A stretch of 64,000 nucleotides of DNA, taken from the NCBI GenBank assembly GCA_019279435.1, contig JAAALK010000288.1, forward strand, positions 76,356,255 to 76,420,254. Reading direction: 5' to 3'. This document shows, one piece after another, positions 35,361 to 44,220 of this stretch. The notes beneath the pieces were generated by a model. The model was not told where the DNA came from. It saw only the letters and a program-made list of their open reading frames with translations, and made no database searches. The stretch comes from Zizania palustris (Eukaryota > Streptophyta > Magnoliopsida > Poales > Poaceae). Position 1 is the stretch's first letter; every line of letters starts with the position of its first letter. The position numbers and the translations under genes are program-made.

Positions 35361-37364
35361 TGAGAAACCAAGGGTGGTTTCGGTGTTGTGATGAGTGATT
35401 GACAGGCTTTTACCCTCTGTTCGAAGGGTACCTCCGAAGGGGCTTCGGAGGTGGTACCTCCGAAGGGGGTTCGGAGGTGTTGTCACCGAAGGGTGATTCG
35501 GTGTTTGCTTGCTGCAGCGGAGTGTACCTGTCGGAGGGGTCCGGCAGTACACGATGACAGGGTTCGTACCGATGGCTTCGGTACTTTGGGCGGTACACCG
35601 GAGTGTGTGCCGGAGGTTGCTAACCCGGAGAGGTCTCCGGAGTACTGGATACACTTGTTTGCTTGTCTGTGGTGCGCAGGGACTACGGAGGCGACGGACA
35701 GGGTTCGAGCCAGGTGAACTTGGGTCAAGCGGGTGGTTTGATGCCAAGGGAGCAGGGAGCTCCGTCACGGTGGCTGCGAAGGTGGTCCGGGTCGGTCCTC
35801 GGGTCGAGGCGTGCCAGGTGAAGGCAGAGAGTGCGGAGCGTGGCTCCGGCTGAAGGTGCTCCGAGACAAAGTCCTCGGAGGTGAGGCACTTCGAAGGTAC
35901 TCCGAATGGAGTGACTTCGGAGTTGGTGGAACAAGTCCTCTGCGGAGGCAAGGTGTTCGAAGTGTGCTCCGGAGGGAGACACTCGAAGGGTGCCCGACGA
36001 AGTTCTCAGAAGTCGAGGCGCATCGAAGGCATGGTCCGGGTGAGGCTCGTCGAGGAGTGTGCTCGGAGTGAGACACTGCGACGAAGTGCTCATGGAATGC
36101 TTCATGCGGAGGCCTTGGACGAAGGAGGGACTTCGAAGGGTGGTACTCCGAAGGTGGGGCTTCGGAGTGTGAAGGACTTCGGAGCGAGGCTAGCTCCGGA
36201 GTGAGGATGACTTGAGGTGCTTCGGCCATGCATGGCTTCGGTACACGGACGGACGGTGTTCGAGCTCGGAGTAGCTGCGAAGCCGTGGTGATCCACTCCG
36301 GAGGTGGTGGTGCGAAGGCCCAAGGGCTTTGACGGCTTCGGCTCAAAACCGTCACTGTATCGAAGGACTTCTTCGGCGGAGCGAAGGCCAACAGGCTGCA
36401 GGCTTCTCGCCGAAGCTTCCGCACCCCTCGCGTGCGAAGGGAGGTTCCAGAAGTCAACTCTGTAAAGGCTGACACTGTCTGTTCTGAAAAAGGCTGACAC
36501 TGTCCCCTCTGCAGCTGACAGAGAAGCCTCCAAAATAAAGGTGGACTACCTTTTGTACCCCTTAGTTCTGTAGAGACAAAATGGATGTAAACCCTAGGGG
36601 TAAAGTAGTCACTTCCTTAGGATGAAGCCGTGGGCTATAAATATGGGGGCTCGGTAGGTAACATTTAACACTTTGAGCATTTACTGTTGAGCTCCTGTAG
36701 CCACACTTCGATTGAATACATCCTGAGTTCATTTTCAGTGTTCCTTGTTCAAGCGGCGAAGCCCTGTTTGTCTTGTGCTTTTTGCTTGAGCTCGATCTAC
36801 ATACTTCGCTAGTTTAGTGCACCGAAGCCTGTTGAGGCGAAGGTTGTTTTTCGTGCGAGGTGTGTTTTGTCAGTGTGCTGTCGCTCTGTGTAACACGAGG
36901 CAAGACCTCGCTGCTTACTAGCGAAGCCCTGATCTTTTCCCGTTGTGCTTCTTGTGTCGAAGCCCTTAGCGTGGTCCGTTTTGTGTGCGTGTAGACCTTC
37001 GGGTACGAAGCCCAGCACCCGTTGCTGTCGCCAAGTACTTGGTCGAAGTCCTCAGAGGGCTGTCCACTCTTGCGAAGGGTGAAGTGCGAAGCCTGCTCGA
37101 AGCACCTCGTGTGCGGAGCCTGCACTGACTTAGCAGAGTAGATTTTCGAGGGTTGTTAGTGGAGCGAAGTCTTCTTGGCTTCGAACTTTTGCTCCTCCGA
37201 AGCCTGTGTTCGAAGGTGTCGAAGTACCTCCGAACCAGACCTTCGAAGGTAGTGTTCGAAGCCTGTTCCGCAGAAGACAGAACCGAACCGAAGGCTAAGT
37301 TTTTAGCCCGAATTTTTAAAAGCTCCCATTCACCCCCCCTCTGGTCGCCGTTTCCGGTCCAACA
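35361..37364 (+). repeat. 5' LTR of Sirevirus B1 (2004 bp)
   Basis: From TGAGAAACCAAGG to CGGTCCAACA. TATAAATA at 36636-36643. The upstream part (35400-36450) is crowded with CCGAAGG/CTTCGG words and small palindromes; this composition produces long but spurious open frames on both strands. Confidence 0.95.
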
Positions 37365-37366
37365 AT

Positions 37367-37378
37367 TGGTATCAGAGC
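37367..37378 (+). promoter_or_regulatory. Primer-binding site (initiator tRNA-Met), B1
   Basis: TGGTATCAGAGC two bases after the LTR end, complementary to initiator tRNA-Met. Confidence 0.93.
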
Positions 37379-37428
37379 AGGTTAAGATCACCAGTTGACC
37401 TTAACCGGTTTTGTGATCTGTTGGCGAC

Positions 37429-39888
37429 ATGGATAGAGGCAGTAAAATTCCTCTGTTCGATGGGACAGATTTTGCATACTGGAAGGTGCGCATGGAGGCT
37501 TACTTGTTAAGCCAAGGAAATGCAATTTGGGAGATTGTGGACTCACAATACTCCATCCCTGATACCCGCACCACTCAAACCGAAAAAGATCAATATATTG
37601 CCAACTCGAAGGCAAGGAACATACTGTTCATTGGTTTGAGTCGGAGTGAGTTTGATAGGGTGCAGCACCTTAGGACTGCTAGGGAAATTTGGACAACGCT
37701 CACTATTTATCATGAGGGCTCTACTCAGATTAAGGCCAGGCGCCAAAGCACCTACAACCAACAGTATCAGCTGTTTGTGCAGGCACCTGGTGAATCTATA
37801 GATGCCATGTTTTCGCGCTTTGATGCTATAGTGAGTAACTTGCGATCCAACGGGACGCTTGCTTACAATGATCACGACAGGGCTATCAAGCTTCTCTATG
37901 CTCTTGACCGTAGCATATGGGAGGTGAAGATATCCAGCATTGAGGAGTCCACAGGCTATGACACTCTAACCTGTGATGAACTCTTTAGCAAGCTGAAGTC
38001 CACAGAGATTGCCAAGGCATCTCTTGCAGTGCACAGAAGCTCTTTGCCACAACCATTGGCATTGGTTTCTAGCACTAGCCGTGGCACCACTGCAGAACCA
38101 AGCACATCAGGCACTTGTGTTCTTGCAGATGGTTTTGCTTTGTCCTCCCTGGTCTCCGTCACAAAGGAGCAGGTGGATACTCTAGCTGATGACGAGCTTG
38201 CTCTCATTGCCCGGAGGTTCACCCGCTTTCATCATGAGAGACGGGATCAGAGGAGAAGTGGTTTTGGTGGTTGCTATGAATGTGGCGACACTTCTCACAT
38301 CAAGGCTAATTGCCCCAAGATCAAAAAGAGAGATGAGAGTGACCGCCCCAAATACCACAAAAAGGAGAGGAAGCCCTTTGTGAAGGGCAAGCGCGGCAAG
38401 ATGGCTAAGAAAGTAGCCAAGGCCGCTTCCAGAGCATTTGTTGCTGCTCTCAGCGACATCGACACATCCTCAACTGAGGAGTCGAGCTCTGAGGAGGAGG
38501 AGTCCCCAAGGAAGGAGGACAAGAAGGACAAGAAGGGACGTGACTTCACCGGCCTTTGCTTCATGGCCGACAGCGATCACAGCGGCGATGAGCTTGACTC
38601 ATCTGAGGTAAACCTATCATCTGACCAGCTTCTAATTAAATTAGATGAGCTGAATGAAGTTGTGCTAGGTCAGGATAGATTACTTGTGCAAGCCGCTAGA
38701 GAAAGAAAAGACCTTAGACTTAGGCTAGAAAATATGTCTACTGAATATGCCTTGCTTAAGTCTAAATATGATGATGCTGAATGTGAATCATGTTCTGTTG
38801 TCATGAGTGAGCTTGCTCAGTTGCGTTCTGTACATGCTCAAACTCTTTCTGAGCTTGAGACTGCACAGAAGCAGCTTTTGGAGGTGGATTCTAGACCTCA
38901 TGTTGTTGATTGCATGAACTGCTCTTTATTACGCGATAGCATTAATTTACGTGATAAGCATGTTCATGATTTGGAGGCTAGATTGGAGAGGGCCGGTAGT
39001 TCTAAGGATGTGCAGCCTGTGTGTGACACATGCATTACCCTTAAGGACCAGCTAGGCACTGTCAGAGAGCGAGCTGAAAATCTCATGTCTGAAAATGAAT
39101 ACCTTCTTTCTGTGGTGAATAAATGCACTGAAGGGAAGGGTAGGATGGATTTGCTCTTGGACAAGACCAAGTTGTGTGCTGACAGAGCCGGGGTAGCTCT
39201 AGGTTTGGGTTTTGAGAGGATAGCTTCAGACAGTAAGACCAAAACTGTTTTCACCTCTCCCACCACCCTAGAGAAAGAGAGAGCTCTGTTGGACACCCCA
39301 CCAGCCAAAAAGCCTACCCATCCACCAAAGAAAACCACTCCTCCTACCAAGAAAAATCCTCCCAAGAAAACCACTGTGAAGAAACCCAAGGAGACTGTGA
39401 GAGTTGCTCCTGTGACCCATGAGAGTGCCCCCAGGAGAGTGTTTCATTGTTCTTATTGTCAGCGGGCGGGTCATTTGATTGGTTTCTGTTTCCGTCGCAT
39501 CAAGGATGAGCGACGTGCACAGGCGATGAGCTATCAGGACATGCGTTACCCATCTTTAGGTATGCATGAGTCTGAGTTTTACTCTCGTCCTGTTTTTGAG
39601 GCTCCTCGTGCTTCTCGGAGAGGTTTTGCTCCTCGAGGTGTTCACCATGTTCCATATGGTGGTAGACCTCGGGTTAGCAGATTTGTACCTCGTCAGAGTA
39701 GGAGACCTCGACATGTTGTTCTTTCACAGCATGTAGGTAGACCTCGCACTTTGCATCATTCTGATTATTATGTGCGTAGACCGTCTGCTTTTACTGTGCC
39801 TACTACTCGTGTCACTCAGTGCTGGATGCCTCGCCATTATTTCACTCACCCCAGCACTGAGCGATCGAGGCGTTCTTATCCTGTGTAG
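37429..39888 (+). CDS. gag: Gag of Sirevirus B1 (819 residues)
   Basis: ATG at 37429 (MDRGSKIPLF). Residues about 5-220 form the copia-type Gag domain (YWKVRMEAYL, ALDRSIWEVK). A CCHC knuckle CYECGDTSHIKANC is at 282-295, followed by a Lys/Ser/Glu-rich stretch, a coiled coil at about 395-620 with three CxxC motifs (452, 495, 532), a Pro/Lys/Thr-rich linker, a second knuckle CSYCQRAGHLIGFC at 674-687 and an Arg/Tyr/Pro-rich tail. It ends with TAG at 39886; pol continues in the same frame. Gag would form the retroelement particle. Family A Gag has the same layout. Confidence 0.93.
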   Translation: MDRGSKIPLFDGTDFAYWKVRMEAYLLSQGNAIWEIVDSQYSIPDTRTTQTEKDQYIANSKARNILFIGLSRSEFDRVQHLRTAREIWTTLTIYHEGSTQIKARRQSTYNQQYQLFVQAPGESIDAMFSRFDAIVSNLRSNGTLAYNDHDRAIKLLYALDRSIWEVKISSIEESTGYDTLTCDELFSKLKSTEIAKASLAVHRSSLPQPLALVSSTSRGTTAEPSTSGTCVLADGFALSSLVSVTKEQVDTLADDELALIARRFTRFHHERRDQRRSGFGGCYECGDTSHIKANCPKIKKRDESDRPKYHKKERKPFVKGKRGKMAKKVAKAASRAFVAALSDIDTSSTEESSSEEEESPRKEDKKDKKGRDFTGLCFMADSDHSGDELDSSEVNLSSDQLLIKLDELNEVVLGQDRLLVQAARERKDLRLRLENMSTEYALLKSKYDDAECESCSVVMSELAQLRSVHAQTLSELETAQKQLLEVDSRPHVVDCMNCSLLRDSINLRDKHVHDLEARLERAGSSKDVQPVCDTCITLKDQLGTVRERAENLMSENEYLLSVVNKCTEGKGRMDLLLDKTKLCADRAGVALGLGFERIASDSKTKTVFTSPTTLEKERALLDTPPAKKPTHPPKKTTPPTKKNPPKKTTVKKPKETVRVAPVTHESAPRRVFHCSYCQRAGHLIGFCFRRIKDERRAQAMSYQDMRYPSLGMHESEFYSRPVFEAPRASRRGFAPRGVHHVPYGGRPRVSRFVPRQSRRPRHVVLSQHVGRPRTLHHSDYYVRRPSAFTVPTTRVTQCWMPRHYFTHPSTERSRRSYPV

Positions 39889-42800
39889 GCGACAGGTCGA
39901 GGCTTGGAGGGCACGTGGATCATGGACTCCGGTTGTTCGCGCCACATGACCGGAGATGCAAATTGGTTCTCCAGCCTCACCACAACCAAGCAAAGGGAAC
40001 ATATCACCTTCGGAAACAATCGAAGGAGTAGAGTGAAAGGTAAAGGTGTGGTAAGGATTAACACGAACTTCACTCTCAAAGATGTTGCTTTGGTTGAAAA
40101 TCTGGGATACAATTTGCTATCTGTATCTCAGTTGCTTGATGAGGGCTTCGAAGTGCGATTCCATCGCGATACTTCGCAAGTGCTCAATTCGGATGGCGTT
40201 GTGGTGTGTAAGATCTTTAGGGTTGGGAGAGTTTTTGGAGCTGATTTTTCAGAGTCGTCTGGTTCTTCTCATTGTCTTGTTGCACATTCGACTTCTGAGC
40301 TTTGGAAGTGGCATAGGAGACTAGGGCATATGAGTTTTGAGTTGCTCGCTCGTCTGAGCGCCCTAGGTTTGATCCGAGGATTGCCCAAGCTCAAGTTTGA
40401 GAAGAATTTAGTTTGCGCTCCATGTCGACATGGAAAAATGATTGCCGCTTCGCATTCGCCAGTCACCACAGTGATGACTGAACAGCCCGGAGAACTTCTC
40501 CACATGGACACTGTAGGTCCTTCTCGGGTTAGTTCTTTAGGCGGCAAGTGGTATGTACTTGTTATTGTCGACGATTACTCTCGCTACTCTTGGGTCTTCT
40601 TTCTTGCCAGCAAGGATGAAGTGTTTTCACACTTTCGGAGCTTGGCTTTGAGACTGTTCACTGAACTCCCTGGTGCATTAAAATTCATTCGAAGCGATAA
40701 TGGCACCGAGTTCAAAAATAGTCTCTTTGTTGACTTTTGCATGGAGCATGGCATAGAACATCAATTCTCTGCTCCGCGGGTTCCTCAACAGAACGGTGTT
40801 GTTGAGAGGAAAAACCGCACTTTGGTTGAGATGGCTAGGACGATGCTTGATGAGCATAGGACTCCTAGAAAATTCTGGGCTGAGGCCATGAACACTGCAT
40901 GTTACATCTCAAACCGAATTTTCTTGCGCTCAATTTTAAATTTGACATCTTATGAGCTGCGTTTTGGGAGACAGCCCAAGGTTACTCATCTTCGAGTTTT
41001 TGGCTGTCGCTGCTTTATCCTAAAACGTGGTAACTTGGATAAATTTGAGTCGCGATCTTCTGACGGGATCTTTTTGGGTTATACAACTCATGGTCATTCT
41101 TATCGTGTTTATAACTTGGAAACTAACACTGTCATCGAGTCATGTGATGTGACTTTTGATGAATCAACCCCCTCTGTTAGTTCTGCTTTTGAACAGGCGA
41201 ATGAACACGACATGGAACAGACCTTATTCGAAGACGAAGATCCCGGAGAATTCGAGGATGAACCCCTACTACCCTCGACATCAACCCCCGAAGCTGACCC
41301 CGCTTCAACTACTTCGGCACGAGGTCCCGAAGCGACTACCTCAACGTCGGTCATCTTGGACCACTCCAACGCACAAGTTGAGGGGGAGACTGCATCCCGC
41401 CGCGAGGCTCCACATCATGTTCAAAGGATGCACCCTCCCGAGCAGATCATTGGTGAGCTTGATCAAAGGGTAACACGTTCTCACGCTCATTTCACTAATG
41501 CTGCTTTTGTTGCTTCTTTCGAGCCCTTAGATGTTAGTCATGCACTTTCTGATTCTAGTTGGATCAATGCCATGCATGAAGAGCTTGAGAATTTTGAAAG
41601 AAATCAAGTCTGGACTTTAGTTGATCCTCCACCTAATGTTCATTTCATTGGAACAAAATGGATTTTCAAAAATAAACAAGGGGAGGATGGAACAATTGTT
41701 AGAAATAAGGCTAGACTTGTAGCTCAGGGCTTTTCTCAACTAGAAGGGATTGATTTTACTGAAACTTTTGCACCTGTTGCACGCCTTGAGGCCATTAGGA
41801 TTTTGCTTGCCTTTGCGACATCCCGGGGATTCAAACTCTATCAAATGGATGTCAAAAGTGCTTTTCTTAATGGCTTCATAGGCGAAGATGTTTATGTAAA
41901 ACAACCCCCTGGTTTTGAAAACCCCAAGTACCCACATAAAGTCCTTAAACTTCATAAGGCTCTTTATGGACTCAAGCAGGCCCCTCGGGCGTGGTATGAT
42001 AGACTTAAGTCTTTTCTGCTTGAGCGAGGGTATTTGATGGGCTCTGTTGATAAAACTTTGTTTACTCTCAAGCATGGCAAAGATTTCCTCCTAGTTCAGA
42101 TTTATGTGGATGATATCATCTTTGGTGGCTCTTCTCATGCTTTGGTTGCCGAGTTTGCAGATACCATGAGCAGGGAATTTGAAATGTCGATGATGGGTGA
42201 ACTCACCTTTTTCCTTGGTTTGCAAATCAAGCAAAGCAATCAAGGTACTTTTGTCCACCAGACAAAGTACACCAAGGACCTGCTCAAGAAATTCGACATG
42301 TCCGATGCGAAGCCCCTCGCCACTCCAATGGCTACATCTGTAGCATTGGACCCTGACGAAGATGGAGAAGCCGTAGATCAGAAGGAGTTTCGGAGCATGA
42401 TCGGCTCCCTCCTCTACTTGACTGCCACGAGGCCGGACATACACTTCGCAGTATGTCTGTGCGCTCGTTTTCAGGCTTCACCACGAGCTTCGCACCGCCA
42501 AGCGGTTAAGCGCATTCTAAGGTATCTCAAGCACACCCTTGAATTTGGCATATGGTATTCATCGTCTTCATCTTTATGTCTTAGAGGTTATTCAGATGCG
42601 GATTTTGCTGGGTGTAGAATTGATAGGAAGAGTACCTCTGGTACTTGTCATTTTCTGGGTACGTCTCTGGTTTGCTGGTCTTCCCGCAAACAGTCTAGTG
42701 TTGCACAATCGACGGCTGAGGCCGAATATGTTGCTGCAGCTAGCTGTTGCTCTCAGATTTTGTGGATGGTTTCCACTTTGCGGGATTTCGGGTTAGATTA

Positions 42801-43056
42801 TAAGAGTGTTCCACTTTTCTGTGATAACACTAGTGCTATTTGTATTGCAAACAACCCGGTTCAGCACTCCAGAACCAAACACATTGATGTACGGTATCAT
42901 TTTCTCAGAGATCACAATGAGAAGGGTGATATTGAACTTCAATATGTTGATACCCAACACCAGCTTGCCGATATTTTTACAAAACCCCTCGATGCTTCTC
43001 GGTTTGCTTACTTGCGTGGGGAACTTGGTATTTGTCATCCCTACGGCATTTTGTGA
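39889..43056 (+). CDS. pol: Pol of Sirevirus B1, in frame after an amber codon
   Basis: Open from the codon after TAG to TGA at 43054; no ATG stands at the start, so expression as a Gag-Pol fusion by stop-codon readthrough is likely. Domains (residues counted from 39904): protease DSG at 8-10; integrase with WHRRLGHMSFE, CAPCRHGK, then LLHMDTVG, RSDNGTEF and NGVVERKNR carrying the DDE residues; reverse transcriptase with YQMDVKSAFLNG and YVDD at 734-737; RNase H with YSDADFAGCRID, STAEAEYVAAA and DIFTKPLD. About 1050 residues, normal for copia Pol. No env-like ORF follows. Confidence 0.95.
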   Translation, partial: ATGRGLEGTWIMDSGCSRHMTGDANWFSSLTTTKQREHITFGNNRRSRVKGKGVVRINTNFTLKDVALVENLGYNLLSVSQLLDEGFEVRFHRDTSQVLNSDGVVVCKIFRVGRVFGADFSESSGSSHCLVAHSTSELWKWHRRLGHMSFELLARLSALGLIRGLPKLKFEKNLVCAPCRHGKMIAASHSPVTTVMTEQPGELLHMDTVGPSRVSSLGGKWYVLVIVDDYSRYSWVFFLASKDEVFSHFRSLALRLFTELPGALKFIRSDNGTEFKNSLFVDFCMEHGIEHQFSAPRVPQQNGVVERKNRTLVEMARTMLDEHRTPRKFWAEAMNTACYISNRIFLRSILNLTSYELRFGRQPKVTHLRVFGCRCFILKRGNLDKFESRSSDGIFLGYTTHGHSYRVYNLETNTVIESCDVTFDESTPSVSSAFEQANEHDMEQTLFEDEDPGEFEDEPLLPSTSTPEADPASTTSARGPEATTSTSVILDHSNAQVEGETASRREAPHHVQRMHPPEQIIGELDQRVTRSHAHFTNAAFVASFEPLDVSHALSDSSWINAMHEELENFERNQVWTLVDPPPNVHFIGTKWIFKNKQGEDGTIVRNKARLVAQGFSQLEGIDFTETFAPVARLEAIRILLAFATSRGFKLYQMDVKSAFLNGFIGEDVYVKQPPGFENPKYPHKVLKLHKALYGLKQAPRAWYDRLKSFLLERGYLMGSVDKTLFTLKHGKDFLLVQIYVDDIIFGGSSHALVAEFADTMSREFEMSMMGELTFFLGLQIKQSNQGTFVHQTKYTKDLLKKFDMSDAKPLATPMATSVALDPDEDGEAVDQKEFRSMIGSLLYLTATRPDIHFAVCLCARFQASPRASHRQAVKRILRYLKHTLEFGIWYSSSSSLCLRGYSDADFAGCRIDRKSTSGTCHFLGTSLVCWSSRKQSSVAQSTAEAEYVAAASCCSQILWMVSTLRDFGLDYKSVPLFCDNTSAICIANNPVQHSRTKHIDVRYHFLRDHNEKGDIELQYVDTQHQLADIFTKPLDASRFAYLRGELGICHPYGIL

Positions 43057-44220
43057 GGGGGAGCTGCTTTTAATTGTCTTGCATATGCTCATTATGTGTG
43101 GAATTGCACTTACATCTTTTGCTATTATATGCCTGCTTTTAATTCAAAGAATTCATGACAGCTCAGCTCTATGAAATATGTCTGGAACATTGATTGTGCA
43201 TGATGTTTTCTTTTCTAAAATCAAAACTTGCTCACCGCATAATCTTGTATCTAGCTTGTTTAGGGTGGACTGCTTTTAGCTATCTTTTATCTACTTGACA
43301 GCAAGACAATGTTCCTTGGATGCTAAAATATGCAACTTGAAAATTGTGTTCTTTATTCATGGATACTCATCAAAAATTTAATTCTTCAAAATCAAAAATT
43401 CATGATTTGCCTGGTTTCAATGAAAAGATCCAGGAGGGTTTGTTTGTCGCACTACTCTATTCTAGACTGCTTACCATTGCACTTTGGTCTGAACTGGGAT
43501 AGTGTAGTGTATGCCAAAATCATCGCCTTAAGCTTCAGATGGCTTTCTTGCCTAGGCTTGGCCTGATTGGAAAGTATAAGGTGGACAAACAAATAACCCC
43601 TGGCATTAAGAAAAGAACAACAAAATTAATTAATCATCAAGTTTGCTTTCACAGCTCCTTTTGAATAAGCCTTGTCTGTCTAGAGTAGAAATTGTTAGCT
43701 TTGCGCAGTCCTTGCCTTCTCATGTCTAGCTACCTTGATTAAGTGGTGATGCTTTTACTTCAAAATGACAAAATCACATGCCATCATCTTGTTTCACAGA
43801 TTGTTAAATTGAGCTGAGCACATGATCATTTGTGTTAATTTTGGCATATTTTTGCATTATATGTCTTTGCAATTTTACTCATTTCGCAGCTTTGCATCTT
43901 TTGAATGCTCCTTGATGCTTGCATTGCCAAAGGGGGAGAGATTTTGCTATGTTCTCTGCTGCAAGAAGGCATTATTTCTAAAGGGGGAGAGATTTTTGAC
44001 ATAAAGGGGGAGAAAAATTTACTTAACTCAGGGGGAGTTCTTTTCAAGGGGAGATTTGCCAAAAAGGGCTTTTACTCTTTCACAAAGGGGGAGAAAATTT
44101 CTTTTATCAAGTGACATGCTTTGGCTCTTTTCTGAGTTTTTATGGTCACTTGTGTGCTGAAAATTTTTACATTTTCTTGAACCTGGAATTGGTTGTCAAT
44201 GCACTCATCAAGGGGGAGAT
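43057..44220 (+). other. 3' non-coding region of B1 with a polypurine-tract array
   Basis: GGGGGAG-type tracts lie at 43055-43063, 43929-43940, 43981-43992, 44003-44014, 44030-44037, 44046-44055, 44084-44096 and, at the LTR border, 44209-44220. Repeated tracts before the 3' LTR are a known Sirevirus feature. A 185-bp block (43421-43605) is shared with family A. No credible ORF. Confidence 0.88.

Noticed and set aside
35352..36533. Long open frames (199, 126, 236 and 143 codons) in the B1 5' LTR, repeated identically at 44167-45393
   Set aside because: They lie in CpG-rich LTR sequence, occur on both strands, match no family, and are duplicated only because the two LTRs are nearly identical.
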